Assembly: GCA_944341445.1 (NCBI GenBank) | Contig: CALVLZ010000006.1 | Location: forward strand, 1 to 64,000 | Length of the DNA: 64,000 bases | Direction of reading: 5' to 3' | Source of the DNA: an uncultured Clostridia bacterium | GTDB lineage: Bacteria; Bacillota; Clostridia; Christensenellales; UBA1242 | Part shown: one piece after another, positions 1 through 8,025 of the stretch | Position numbering within the stretch: the first letter of the stretch is position 1 | Layout of the letters: each line of letters starts with the position of its first letter | The notes under the pieces: generated by a model | Database searches by the model: none | Told to the model about the DNA's origin: nothing | What the model saw: only the letters and a program-made list of their open reading frames with translations | Position numbers and translations under genes: made by a program

Positions 1-2
1 AA

Positions 3-56
3 GTTAAACCTGAAGAATTATATACTTATAAAAAAGAAAAATTAGATGATGATTAA
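3..56 (+). CDS. C-terminal end of an unidentified protein (possibly an integrase)
   Basis: Only the last 17 codons are in the window. They read VKPEELYTYKKEKLDDD and then TAA. This frame is chosen because it gives a charged, plausible protein tail; the other two forward frames give a less protein-like tail or an immediate stop. A strong terminator follows about 60 bases later, as expected at a gene end. The gene lies on the 3' side of a tRNA gene, with short direct repeats in between. That is the usual place for a tyrosine integrase of an element inserted in a tRNA, but 17 residues carry no diagnostic motif, so this identity is inference only. Confidence 0.5.
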   Translation, partial: VKPEELYTYKKEKLDDD

Positions 57-61
57 ATTAT

Positions 62-195
62 TTGACAGCAATTGACAGCAAATATGTCAGTGTTAGGCAG
101 TTTATAAAAGATTTAGACCGATAGTTAGGTTGTTAACTATCGGTCTATTTTTTTGTCCATATTTTGACAGCAATTAGTCCTAAAATTGACAGCAA
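62..195. repeat. Four direct copies of TTGACAGCAA
   Basis: The 10-mer TTGACAGCAA occurs exactly at 62-71, 72-81, 164-173 and 186-195, all in the same orientation. Two copies lie on each side of the terminator. The first two are back to back. They lie between a gene end and the 3' end of a tRNA gene, which is where tyrosine integrases of tRNA-inserted elements have their arm-type binding repeats. The repeats are seen directly; the arm-site role is inference. Confidence 0.7.
114..154 (+). terminator. Rho-independent terminator of the gene ending at 56
   Basis: A perfect 14-bp stem (114-127 with 134-147) has a six-base loop and is followed by a run of seven T (148-154). It is about 60 bases after the upstream stop codon and in the right orientation for it. 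Confidence 0.9.
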
Positions 196-234
196 ATGAT
201 TTTTTGATAAAAAATTTGTAAAATTTGAGCAATA

Positions 235-277
235 AAGAAAACCCCTGAAATTACCTATTTTACTAAGGTTTCAAGGG
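235..277 (-). terminator. Terminator of the tRNA-Thr transcript
   Basis: On the minus strand, CCCTTGAAA (277-269) pairs with TTTCAGGGG (250-242), with one G-T pair, and is followed by TTTTCTTT. It starts ten bases after the CCA end of the tRNA. Confidence 0.7.
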
Positions 278-286
278 TTTTGTGAA

Positions 287-362
287 TGGAGCTAATGACG
301 GGACTTGAACCCGTGACCTCCGCCTTACCAAGGCGGTGCACTACCGACTGTGCTACATTAGC
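287..362 (-). tRNA. tRNA-Thr (anticodon GGU)
   Basis: Read on the minus strand, this is a complete cloverleaf. The acceptor GCTAATG pairs with CATTAGC. The D stem is GCAC/GTGC. The anticodon stem CCGCC/GGCGG carries loop TTGGTAA with anticodon GGT. The T stem ACGGG/CCCGT encloses TTCAAGT. The discriminator is T and the CCA end is encoded. The anticodon reads ACC and probably ACU threonine codons. The gene is transcribed from the promoter at 579-608 through the truncated tRNA copy, and ends at the terminator at 235-277. Its 3' end faces the direct repeats, so it is a candidate integration target. Confidence 0.96.
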
Positions 363-423
363 ATATTCAGTTTTTGAGTTAAATTTTGTTGTTTTTTAAG
401 TGGTAAAATTTGCCATTTTTTAT

Positions 424-462
424 CTTACCAATGTTGTGCGCTACCTACTGCGCCACGTTAGC
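424..462 (-). pseudogene. Truncated tRNA-Thr: 5' half only
   Basis: On the minus strand this starts GCTAACG, continues with a D arm (GCGC/GCGC) and ends just after an anticodon loop TTGGTAA, identical to that of the intact tRNA-Thr. The 3' strand of the anticodon stem, the T arm and the acceptor 3' strand are absent, and unrelated AT-rich DNA follows. Its 5' end is exactly 100 bp from the 5' end of the intact gene, and both are preceded by the same AATAT. The stems differ in sequence from the intact copy, so it is not a very recent duplicate. It could be the remnant of a first tRNA in a two-tRNA operon or the scar of an integration event. Confidence 0.8.
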
Positions 463-578
463 ATATTAATTTGAGTTATTTATTATGTGAACTTTTAGGT
501 GTAAAAATATGTGTAGTTAAATTGTTAATATTTGTTAAAAGTTGTTTGTTATTTGGGTTTAATTACTAAACTGTTTTT

Positions 579-608
579 ATTATAGTTTAATAACAAAGTG
601 GTTGTCAA
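579..608 (-). promoter_or_regulatory. Promoter of the tRNA-Thr unit
   Basis: On the minus strand, TTGACA (608-603) and TATAAT (584-579) are both perfect consensus boxes, with an 18-bp spacer. Transcription would start near 572 and run through the truncated tRNA into the intact tRNA-Thr. Confidence 0.85.
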
Positions 609-718
609 TTGTTTGTTTTCTAATTTAAGCCATGCAATAAAAAACAATTGTGTGAGGCAACTTTTTTAGTGTTATATTCATATTATTTTAAAAATATTTT
701 TAATATTATTAATTAATA

Positions 719-747
719 TTGTTTTTATGTTGTTAATATGTTAGACT
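719..747 (+). promoter_or_regulatory. Possible promoter of the small-gene pair
   Basis: TTGTTT (719-724), a 17-bp spacer and TAGACT (742-747) would start RNA near 754. That is downstream of the ATG at 751 and supports the ATG at 778 as the true start. The boxes are only moderately good in very AT-rich DNA. Confidence 0.4.
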
Positions 748-777
748 TATATGCAAATAAAATATAAAGAAGGGTTT

Positions 778-1014
778 ATGAGATTAAATTGTAAAATAGA
801 AAACGTATATAAAAGTGTGGATATGAACTTTCCTGAATGTAAAGAAAAATTTGTAAAAACAATTGACAGTTTTGTAAAGTTTTATGACGCAAGAGAATTA
901 AGTGTTCTTCACAATGAGAAATTGTATGAAATTGATTCAATTGAAAAAGCAGGAATTGTTTACGATGATTTAAAAAAAGCATTAACACAAGCTGGTGTAA
1001 GAAAAAGTAGATAA
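778..1014 (+). CDS. Small protein of unknown function (78 aa)
   Basis: I do not recognise this protein. The frame opens at an ATG at 751, but that has no ribosome site. The ATG at 778 is preceded by AAGAAGG and lies downstream of a possible promoter start, so I chose it. The product is 78 residues and highly charged. It reads as a compact helical domain with no membrane segment or signal peptide, and has two cysteines (in LNCKIE and PECKEK). It ends six bases before the next gene, so the two are probably cotranscribed. The pair lies between a tRNA locus and conserved replication genes, in a place where accessory genes are common. Confidence 0.6.
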   Translation: MRLNCKIENVYKSVDMNFPECKEKFVKTIDSFVKFYDARELSVLHNEKLYEIDSIEKAGIVYDDLKKALTQAGVRKSR

Positions 1015-1020
1015 TTTGTT

Positions 1021-1479
1021 ATGGAAATGGCAAGTTTAAGATTTGGAAATGTTTTAAATTTTAAAAGCGTTGATAAAAAAACTGTTGAATATTTTGTTGA
1101 TAAGGTTTTTGAGAACACTGAAAACAATGAAGTGTTTGTTTCATTTTTAGGAATGATGGAATATATAAAGATTGAAAGAAAAACCTATTATGAAAACAGA
1201 AATGTTTATATGGATGTTTTTAAAAAAATAAAAAAAATACAAGATAGCGTGAAGGATGTTAGACACTTTGCAATTGTTAAAATTGGCGATGATTGCGATA
1301 AAAATATTGAATTCACAAAACAAGCTTTTATTAAACAAAAATCAGAAGTGTTAGTGTTGGTTGATAGTAGCTTTAATTTAATTAAACAAATTAATAAAGC
1401 GGAATATTTTAGAAATGGCAAAGAAATGCTGGATGAAATAAGCAAAATTTCAAAAATAAAAACAAAAAAAGTAAAATAG
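1021..1479 (+). CDS. Hypothetical cytoplasmic protein (152 aa)
   Basis: The function is unknown. The start is at 1021, with a second in-frame ATG at 1027. There is no clear ribosome site, so translation may be coupled to the gene ending at 1014. The sequence suggests an alternating alpha/beta fold with strands such as HFAIVKIGDD and SEVLVLVDSS. It resembles a small Rossmann-like or nuclease-like core, but no catalytic motif is visible. It ends with a lysine-rich tail. There is no signal peptide or membrane helix. The stop codon lies inside a terminator hairpin shared with the convergent dnaC-like gene. Confidence 0.7.
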   Translation: MEMASLRFGNVLNFKSVDKKTVEYFVDKVFENTENNEVFVSFLGMMEYIKIERKTYYENRNVYMDVFKKIKKIQDSVKDVRHFAIVKIGDDCDKNIEFTKQAFIKQKSEVLVLVDSSFNLIKQINKAEYFRNGKEMLDEISKISKIKTKKVK

Positions 1480-1500
1480 GGTTTTCCTATTTTACTTTTT
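1468..1500. terminator. Bidirectional terminator between convergent genes
   Basis: A perfect 13-bp stem (1468-1480 with 1486-1498) has a five-base loop, flanked by A and T runs so that it works on both strands. The stop codons of both convergent genes lie inside the hairpin. Confidence 0.9.
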
Positions 1501-2436
1501 TAATCTTAAATCTGAGCCTTCAAAATTGAATAAATAGCAATTTTGTTTATCACACAATCTGCTAAAAATTCTTTCGTCGTACTTTTCTGAAATTTCGTTA
1601 GGGTTTAAATTTGTTGTGATGATTGTTATTTTTTTGTTTCTTTGACGTTCAGAAATTATTAAATACAAATATTCAACTGTAACGTTTTTTAATATATTTT
1701 CTGTTCCAAGGTCATCAATAACTAAAACATCGCAATTTAAAATATAATCTAATATTTCTTTTTTGTTTTCAATATTTGCTAAGTGATAGTTTAGAAAAAT
1801 GTTGTTAAGTTCAAATGAAGTTATGAATTGAACAAACTTATTTTGCTTTATATATTCATTAAGCATACATTCTGTAAGGTAAGTTTTTCCAACACCAACT
1901 TTTCCACATATTGTAACAAATGTTTTTTCTGGATTTTCTTTATTTGTGTAGTTTTCAGCAAAAGAGTAAAGTTTTTTAACATTATCTAACACGTTATTGT
2001 TAAAAACTTCAAAGTTAACACTTTTAAAGCTTGGCAATTTTGATTTGCTTAAACCAGAGTTTTCCAAAAGTTTTTCATTTAATAGTTTTTTATAGCACTT
2101 GCACATTTTGTTTTTCACAAAACCTGTGTCGTTACATTCAGAACAAGAAGGTACAACTTTTAAATCTTGAATTTTTAAATCAACTTTTTTTAACTCTTCA
2201 ACCAAAAGTTTTTTATTTTTTTCTAATTCTAATTCCAAACTTTTTGTGTTTTCTTTTTTTGCTTTTGATATTCCTAATTTATAAATTAAATCGTGGCACA
2301 AACAAACATACTTATAAGCATCAGTTTTTGAATATGCTAAGTCCTTGTTTTGTTTGGCTAGTTGTTTACTTTTATCTTGTCTATCTTTTAAAATATCATC
2401 AATTTCTGAAAGAATTTGTTTTTTAGTTTTTTGCAT
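1492..2436 (-). CDS. dnaC: DnaC/DnaI-type helicase loader ATPase
   Basis: This is an AAA+ ATPase of the DnaC/DnaI (IstB-like) family, which loads the replicative helicase at origins. The N-terminal half is helical and contains a four-cysteine cluster (C98, C101, C112, C114) that resembles the zinc site of DnaI. The ATPase core follows: Walker A GKVGVGKT (178-185), Walker B VLVIDD (237-242), sensor 1 TTN (274-276) and a candidate arginine finger at R293 in RIFSR. The length (314 aa) is normal. The ATG overlaps the stop of the upstream dnaD-like gene (TAATG), so translation is probably coupled. That pairing is typical of Bacillota. It could be called dnaI; the family is certain, the symbol is a choice. 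Confidence 0.92.
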   Translation of the reverse strand: MQKTKKQILSEIDDILKDRQDKSKQLAKQNKDLAYSKTDAYKYVCLCHDLIYKLGISKAKKENTKSLELELEKNKKLLVEELKKVDLKIQDLKVVPSCSECNDTGFVKNKMCKCYKKLLNEKLLENSGLSKSKLPSFKSVNFEVFNNNVLDNVKKLYSFAENYTNKENPEKTFVTICGKVGVGKTYLTECMLNEYIKQNKFVQFITSFELNNIFLNYHLANIENKKEILDYILNCDVLVIDDLGTENILKNVTVEYLYLIISERQRNKKITIITTNLNPNEISEKYDERIFSRLCDKQNCYLFNFEGSDLRLKK

Positions 2437-3884
2437 TATACGTCCACCTCTTGTAAAGAATCAAATAAGCTTGATATATCTTCTTTAGTATATTCACGGC
2501 TTTCAAAAGATTTTTTATTTGCTGGTTTTTTGTTTGTGTTATTTTCAAACTGAATTGTTTTTGCTTTTTCCAAGTTTGTTATATTGTTTGTGTGAAAATA
2601 TGCCAACATTTTGTTAACGTTTTGCATTGGGTTAAACTTATTTTTGCTTTCTTCAATTGCATATTGCAACAATTCATTTGAAATATTCCAATCATTTAAC
2701 CAAGTGGAATACATGTTTCTGTCTAACTTATTAACAAGCCTAATTATGCCAAGTTCGTTTAATATTTCTTTTATGTTTTCATCGTTTTTAATAGTTGAGT
2801 TTATTTGATTTTCAATAGACTCAAAAGAAACTAAACCTAATTTATAAAATTGGTTAACTTTTGTGTTCATACCTTCAAGAGAACGTATATTTGAAATGAA
2901 ACAGAACCTTGCAATTTTAATTAATGTATCCTCCGAATAGCCAAAGCCAACCCAAGAATTAATATAAGTTTCAACAACAATTTCTAAATTGTCATATCTG
3001 ATTCCTAAATTTCTGCAAACTTGTTTTGCTGTTTCAAAAAGTGTTTGTTCTTGTTGCAAATAATCTTCAATTTCTTTTATTGAAAATTTGGATAACTCAT
3101 AAAATTTATTTATTAAAGCGTTTAACTTGTTAATACCTGTTGTTGCGCCTTTGCATTTTTTAGCAAGAAACATTATTGTGTCTAAAGTGAAGCCCAAAGT
3201 GTTTGTCCAAGAAATGAACATTTCATATTCATCAATTGTTGGCTTACGTTTGCTACCCATGGCTTTTAAAACATCTTTAACAGCACTATCTGCACATTGT
3301 TGTTCTTTTAATCTTTCTTCAATTTGTTCACAAGTTAAAATTCCTTCATAAGCCCAATTTTTTGCAATTGTTAAAATGTATGCTTGAGAAATGTTTTTGC
3401 CTTTTAAGTTTGCGCAATATTGCATTATCATAAGCAAGGCGTCTGGTTCAATTTTTAAACTTTCAATAGTGTAATAATACTCATTAAACTCACTTGGAGT
3501 TAAAACCCTTCCGTTTAAAATTTCTTGTGCTTTAATGTTAAAGCTTTTGTATTTATCAACATTATATTTCTTTAAATGCAAACTGCCATTTTTAACAGGC
3601 AAGTATCTAACTTCAATTGGGTTAGTGTTTAAAACTGTTACAAGCCCTAATTCTTGCCAGTACAAAAAAGAACTAACAATATCTTCTTCGCTTAACGAAA
3701 TTGCACGAGAAAAGTTAGCAATATCATTATCTAAAGAATTTGTGTTATTGCATAAATAAAGGCCAAATAAGTAAACCTTAACACAGTTTTCCGGTGCGTT
3801 TGGCATGAATTCTTTAATAAAAGAATTTTCAAGCTTAACAAAATTTTCTTTTATGCTTTCTGTTGAAAATTGGCAAAATGACAT
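2436..3884 (-). CDS. DnaD/DnaB-like replication initiation protein with about four DnaD repeats
   Basis: This primosome component acts with the DnaC/DnaI loader in replication restart and initiation. Residues 1-115 look like the winged-helix N-terminal region (for example ISLSEEDIVSSFLYWQELGL). Then come four similar helical units at about 118-193, 200-278, 284-365 and 370-445. The first ends in the classic DnaD tail pattern (AKNWAYEGI..EQIEERL). The second and third share an LINKFYEL / VNQFYKLG plus SFESIE-type helix. B. subtilis DnaD has one such domain and DnaB two, so four is unusual. The C-terminal tail is basic. The ribosome site AAAGGA precedes the ATG, and a good promoter lies at 3919-3947. 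Confidence 0.85.
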   Translation of the reverse strand: MSFCQFSTESIKENFVKLENSFIKEFMPNAPENCVKVYLFGLYLCNNTNSLDNDIANFSRAISLSEEDIVSSFLYWQELGLVTVLNTNPIEVRYLPVKNGSLHLKKYNVDKYKSFNIKAQEILNGRVLTPSEFNEYYYTIESLKIEPDALLMIMQYCANLKGKNISQAYILTIAKNWAYEGILTCEQIEERLKEQQCADSAVKDVLKAMGSKRKPTIDEYEMFISWTNTLGFTLDTIMFLAKKCKGATTGINKLNALINKFYELSKFSIKEIEDYLQQEQTLFETAKQVCRNLGIRYDNLEIVVETYINSWVGFGYSEDTLIKIARFCFISNIRSLEGMNTKVNQFYKLGLVSFESIENQINSTIKNDENIKEILNELGIIRLVNKLDRNMYSTWLNDWNISNELLQYAIEESKNKFNPMQNVNKMLAYFHTNNITNLEKAKTIQFENNTNKKPANKKSFESREYTKEDISSLFDSLQEVDV

Positions 3885-3918
3885 TTTATTAATCCTTTGT
3901 TATTTATAAATTTAAAAT

Positions 3919-3947
3919 ATTATATATTATTTTGCATTAAGAAACAA
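3919..3947 (-). promoter_or_regulatory. Promoter of the dnaD-dnaC operon
   Basis: On the minus strand, TTGTTT (3947-3942), a 17-bp spacer and a perfect TATAAT (3924-3919) lie upstream of the ribosome site of the DnaD-like gene. The rest of the 190-bp divergent region is plain AT-rich DNA. Confidence 0.75.
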
Positions 3948-4045
3948 GTGTTAAATAAAATTAACAATTTTTATTAAAATTTATAAAACTTTAACATATT
4001 TTAACTAATTTGTTATTCATTAAATTTTTTTTAATTTGTTTTATG

Positions 4046-4054
4046 TGATATACT
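4046..4054 (+). promoter_or_regulatory. Extended -10 promoter element for sbcDC
   Basis: TG (4046-4047), A, then TATACT (4049-4054) form an extended -10 box. No clear -35 is seen. Transcription would start near 4061, about 15 bases before the sbcD ATG, just leaving room for the ribosome site. Confidence 0.5.
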
Positions 4055-4075
4055 TTGTTAAAAGGAAAGATAATT

Positions 4076-5275
4076 ATGAAGATATTACATACATCCGATT
4101 GGCATTTGGGAATGAAACTAAATGATATTGATAGATTGCCAGAATGTGAATACGCACTAGAATATTTAACAAAATTTGCTGAAAAAGAACAAGTTGATAT
4201 GGTTGTTATTGCGGGTGATATTTACGATTCTTTTATTCCTTCTAGTGATGCTGAAAATTTGTTTTTTGAAACTGTTAAAAAATTTTCCAGAAATGGTAAA
4301 TGTGCAGTTGTTGTTATTTCAGGCAACCACGACGAACCCAAAAGATTAATGACTGCAAATGTTTTTGCAAAAGAGTTTAACATTTTTATTGTTGGGGATA
4401 TGAATCCTGTTAGTTTGCCAACAAAAAAATTTGAAAATATTAATGCAACAGAAAGCGGCAGTGGATATATAAAATTTAAAACTTCTAAAAATGAAAATGT
4501 TGTTGTTGCGTGTTTGCCGTATCCATCTTATTATAGATACAAAGAAATGAGAAAAGATGGAGTAACTTTTCAAGAAGACGTTAAAAAATGGTTTACTCCC
4601 GCTCAGGAACAATTTAATAGTGACAGCATTAACATTGTTGTTTCTCACTTGTTCACATATCCGCACGAGCCAAGCGATGAGGACCGTGCAGAAGTTAATC
4701 AGATTTCAAGCGCATACCCTTTTGTTGATAGGCGTGTTTTTTCAGAGCACTCAACATACACAGCATTGGGGCATATTCATAAATACATGCAAGTTAGTAA
4801 AAGAAGAAATGTGTATTATTGCGGAAGTTTAATCCATAAATATCCGCAGGAAACAAGCGATTCACCAAGTGCAATACTAGTTGAATTAGAACCTAGTTCA
4901 ATTAAAAGTTTTAATCCAATTGTTATACCTAATTTAAAAACAATTGAAGAAATAGAAGTTAAAAACCTAGAAGATATTGAAGAAATTGCAAAAAATAAAC
5001 CAAATTCTTATTTGCAGTTTTGCGTAACAAATTTTAGTTTATCGCAAATTTATTATGAAATAGAACTAAGAAAAAAATATAAAAACATAACTGCAATAAA
5101 AATTAAAAGGCAAGCAAGAGTTAGCGGAGAAAGGGAAGTTTTTGTTAAGGGTAATTTAACAGATAAACAAATATTAGAAAAATTTGCTAAAACTGTTTAC
5201 GGAGAAACTTTGAAGCCTAAAACTGTTAATTTGTTTTTGGAATTGATGGCGGAGGTGCAAAATGAAACCTTGTAA
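4076..5275 (+). CDS. sbcD: SbcD, nuclease subunit of the SbcCD complex
   Basis: This is the Mre11-family nuclease that works with SbcC on DNA hairpins and blocked double-strand ends. The phosphoesterase motifs are in order: SDWHLG near the N terminus, AGDIYD, SGNHDEP, a histidine in VSHLF, and GHIH. The frame extends upstream to a TTG at 4055, but the ATG at 4076 follows AAAGGAAAG at the right distance and starts the family's usual MKILHTSDWH, so I chose it (399 aa). The end overlaps the start of sbcC by 14 bases, the usual coupled arrangement. Confidence 0.96.
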   Translation: MKILHTSDWHLGMKLNDIDRLPECEYALEYLTKFAEKEQVDMVVIAGDIYDSFIPSSDAENLFFETVKKFSRNGKCAVVVISGNHDEPKRLMTANVFAKEFNIFIVGDMNPVSLPTKKFENINATESGSGYIKFKTSKNENVVVACLPYPSYYRYKEMRKDGVTFQEDVKKWFTPAQEQFNSDSINIVVSHLFTYPHEPSDEDRAEVNQISSAYPFVDRRVFSEHSTYTALGHIHKYMQVSKRRNVYYCGSLIHKYPQETSDSPSAILVELEPSSIKSFNPIVIPNLKTIEEIEVKNLEDIEEIAKNKPNSYLQFCVTNFSLSQIYYEIELRKKYKNITAIKIKRQARVSGEREVFVKGNLTDKQILEKFAKTVYGETLKPKTVNLFLELMAEVQNETL

Positions 5276-7886
5276 TTTAGTTATTCAGGGAATAAATAGT
5301 TACGTTACTAAACAAACAATTAATTTTGAAGAGTTAAGCAAAACTAACATTTTTGGAATTTTTGGAGAAACAGGAAGCGGAAAAAGCACAATTTTAGACT
5401 GCATTATATATGCTCTTTATGGTTCTTGTGATAGAGATAATAAATTAGAAACTTTTATGAACTTAAATAGCAATTTTGCTTTAGTTGAATTTGAATTTGA
5501 ATTTCAGAATCCAGCAACAAGAAAAATGAATAGGTATAAAGTTACAAGAACTTTAAAAAAGATGAAATCTGGAATTAAAACTTATGCTGAGTTAGTAAAC
5601 GTTACCGAAAATATTGTTGTTGCAGAAGATTCCAACAAGGTTAATAGTTACATTTTGAACTTAATTAGAATTGGAAAAAAAGAATTTAAAAGATGTATTG
5701 CGTTGCCACAAGGAGAATTTGATGAGTTTTTACTATCAACTCCAAGTGAAAAGAAAGCAAGCATTGCAAAACTATTTGATGCAGAAATTTACGGAAAAAA
5801 ATTGTTAGAAGTTTGGAATAAAAGAAAACAAGAAATAGACGCAAATTTAAATTTAATTAATGCTAAGATTGTTGCAACAGATGTTGGTGATGTTAATAGT
5901 GTTGAAGAATTGCAAACAAAGTTAAAAGAATTAGTTAAAACTAAAAATGATAACATCGTTAAAATAAACAGAGTTGAAACACAATTAGCCATTTTGATGG
6001 AAGAATTTGACAATTATAATAAACTTGTTGACACAAACAAAAGTTTAAATGAATTAAAACTAAAAGAAAAAGATATGATTATATTGGAAGATAGAATTGT
6101 TAAATACGATAATTATTCCGACATTATTAATGTTTATAATTCATTATTAGAAGTTAACAAAAGTTTAGCAGAAGCAAAAGAAAAATATTTAAAAAGTTTA
6201 GAAGTAAAAGAAAGTTTGCAAAAAAAGTTGATTAATGTTGAAGAAGAAATTGAAAGCATTAGTAAAAAAGAAATTGAAAGTTTGAAATTAATAACAGCAT
6301 TAGAAACAACTTTAAAAGGGAGTTCAGATTTTATTAAAAAAACAGATTTGTTAAAAACTGAATTGGATGAACTTAAAAATTCATATGCTGACATTAATGA
6401 AAGTTTAACAAGTTTGCAACAAAACTTAAAAGATAAATTAAGTGAACTTGATAATGCAGAAAATGTTAATTTAAATTGTGTGCAAATTTTCAATTATCAA
6501 TTGGAAAGTGTTCAATCAAGTGTTTCAAGTTCTGTTAACTTAAAAATAAAAGAAGTTTTAGAATTGTTAAAAGACTTAACTGATGTTAATGTTTTGTCTA
6601 AAGAAAGTTGCAATATTTTAAATAAAGCAAAAAACATATTAATTAGTATATTAAATGAAAAAAATAATGAATTAGATTTTAAAAACGTTGTATTGGCGTT
6701 TGAAAATTTAGAAAAATCAAACAACACATTAAACAATTTAAAAGCAGAAATTTTTAATTTAAAAACATTGGTTGCAGATAAAACAAAAGAGCAAGTGTTG
6801 TTATTTGATAAAATAAAAAATATGCTAACAGAGTTTAATGAATTAAACCTAAAAGTTAAAGAAAACGAAAATAATGTTACAGAGTTAAACAAATTAAAAA
6901 TTGAAAAAGAAAAAATTGACAAACAGAAATTTGAGTTAATAAATTTAAAAAATGAAATTAATTTTAAGTTAAACACTTTGAATAATGAAATTTTGTTATT
7001 AAATTCAGAAATGATAAAGCTGGAGGAGTTATCAAAAAGCAAAAACAAAGATTTAGAAAAATTTGCAGTTCCAACTAATAATATTAGCTTGTTATCTGAA
7101 GAATTAAATAACTTCAACAAAGAACAAAATTTGCAAATTGTTGAAAATTACAAAAAACAAATATTGCTTTTAGAAAAACAACAAGAAGAGTTATCTTCTT
7201 TAAATTTAAGAGAAATAGCAAAAGAAGATTTGGATAAAGTTCAAAAATTAAATTTAGAATTAAAATCTCAAAACGAAATAATAATAAAAAATATAGGCAA
7301 GTTAGAAAACGAGCTTGAAAATATTTCCGAAAAGCAATCAATTTTAAATAAGTATTTAAAAGAAAAACAAATTATAACAGAAAAATTAAACACTTATAAT
7401 GATTTAAATAAATATATTTGTAGAAACCAATTAAGCGATTTTGTTGCAGAAGAATATTTGCAAATTGTAACAGATATCGCAAATGTTTATATAGATGAAT
7501 TGTCTGACGGTAAATATGAAATTGTTTATAGCAATGGTGAGTTTAACATAATTGATAACTTTAATGCTGGATTAATGAGAGGCGTTAAAAGTTTAAGTGG
7601 TGGAGAACGCTTTATTGTGTCTTTGTGCTTATCTCTTGGAATATCTAGAGCTCTTTCAAAAAATGTTAGCAGGGCGTTCAACTTTTTGTTTATTGATGAA
7701 GGCTTTGGAAGTTTAAGTGAAAAATATTTATCTAGTGTTTTAGATTGTTTTGATTCTTTAATTAGAATGAACTTCACAATTGGAATAATCACTCACGTTG
7801 ATAAACTAAAAGATTATGTTATAAATAAAATTGAAGTAGAAAAGGTTAGCAGTGAACAAGGGTCAGTTGTGACTATTGGTTATTAA
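5262..7886 (+). CDS. sbcC: SbcC, SMC-like ATPase subunit, short and without the zinc-hook motif
   Basis: This is the ATPase and coiled-coil arm partner of SbcD. The N-terminal lobe has Walker A GETGSGKS (about 35-42) and the Q-loop region PQGEFDEF (about 150). The C-terminal lobe has the signature LSGGERF (about 777), Walker B FLFIDEG (about 810) and a switch histidine in ITHVDKL (about 843). A long Lys/Glu/Asn-rich coiled coil lies between. The length (874 aa) is well below that of E. coli or B. subtilis SbcC (over 1,000). No CxxC pair is present anywhere, so the zinc hook that joins two Rad50/SbcC arms is missing. The start is fixed by GGAGGTG eight bases upstream. Confidence 0.95.
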   Translation: MKPCNLVIQGINSYVTKQTINFEELSKTNIFGIFGETGSGKSTILDCIIYALYGSCDRDNKLETFMNLNSNFALVEFEFEFQNPATRKMNRYKVTRTLKKMKSGIKTYAELVNVTENIVVAEDSNKVNSYILNLIRIGKKEFKRCIALPQGEFDEFLLSTPSEKKASIAKLFDAEIYGKKLLEVWNKRKQEIDANLNLINAKIVATDVGDVNSVEELQTKLKELVKTKNDNIVKINRVETQLAILMEEFDNYNKLVDTNKSLNELKLKEKDMIILEDRIVKYDNYSDIINVYNSLLEVNKSLAEAKEKYLKSLEVKESLQKKLINVEEEIESISKKEIESLKLITALETTLKGSSDFIKKTDLLKTELDELKNSYADINESLTSLQQNLKDKLSELDNAENVNLNCVQIFNYQLESVQSSVSSSVNLKIKEVLELLKDLTDVNVLSKESCNILNKAKNILISILNEKNNELDFKNVVLAFENLEKSNNTLNNLKAEIFNLKTLVADKTKEQVLLFDKIKNMLTEFNELNLKVKENENNVTELNKLKIEKEKIDKQKFELINLKNEINFKLNTLNNEILLLNSEMIKLEELSKSKNKDLEKFAVPTNNISLLSEELNNFNKEQNLQIVENYKKQILLLEKQQEELSSLNLREIAKEDLDKVQKLNLELKSQNEIIIKNIGKLENELENISEKQSILNKYLKEKQIITEKLNTYNDLNKYICRNQLSDFVAEEYLQIVTDIANVYIDELSDGKYEIVYSNGEFNIIDNFNAGLMRGVKSLSGGERFIVSLCLSLGISRALSKNVSRAFNFLFIDEGFGSLSEKYLSSVLDCFDSLIRMNFTIGIITHVDKLKDYVINKIEVEKVSSEQGSVVTIGY

Positions 7887-7920
7887 TTAAAAATTTAATA
7901 ACAAAATATAAAAATAAATA

Positions 7921-7958
7921 AAACCGCAAAGTTATAAATTTATGTTTGCGGTTTTTTA
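7921..7958 (+). terminator. Terminator of sbcDC
   Basis: AAACCGCAAA (7921-7930) pairs perfectly with TTTGCGGTTT (7945-7954), with a 14-base loop, and runs into T residues. It lies 35 bases after the sbcC stop. Confidence 0.85.
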
Positions 7959-8025
7959 TTTTGCAATTAACAAAAAAACAATGTTTTAAATTAAAAAAAA
8001 TAAAAAAATATGATATATTAAAACT

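Noticed and set aside
62..195. CRISPR array from the TTGACAGCAA copies
   Set aside because: The repeats are only 10 bases long with irregular spacing (10, 92 and 22 bases between copy starts), and a terminator lies between them.
424..462. T-box leader containing a tRNA-like element
   Set aside because: It is a direct tRNA 5' half (acceptor strand, D arm, anticodon loop) upstream of a tRNA, with no T-box sequence or aminoacyl-tRNA synthetase gene.
6512..7120. A 202-codon open frame opposite sbcC, and many shorter frames opposite the giant genes
   Set aside because: They lie opposite clear coding regions, have low-complexity Phe/Leu/Asn-rich products and no ribosome sites. They arise because the coding strand is rich in A.
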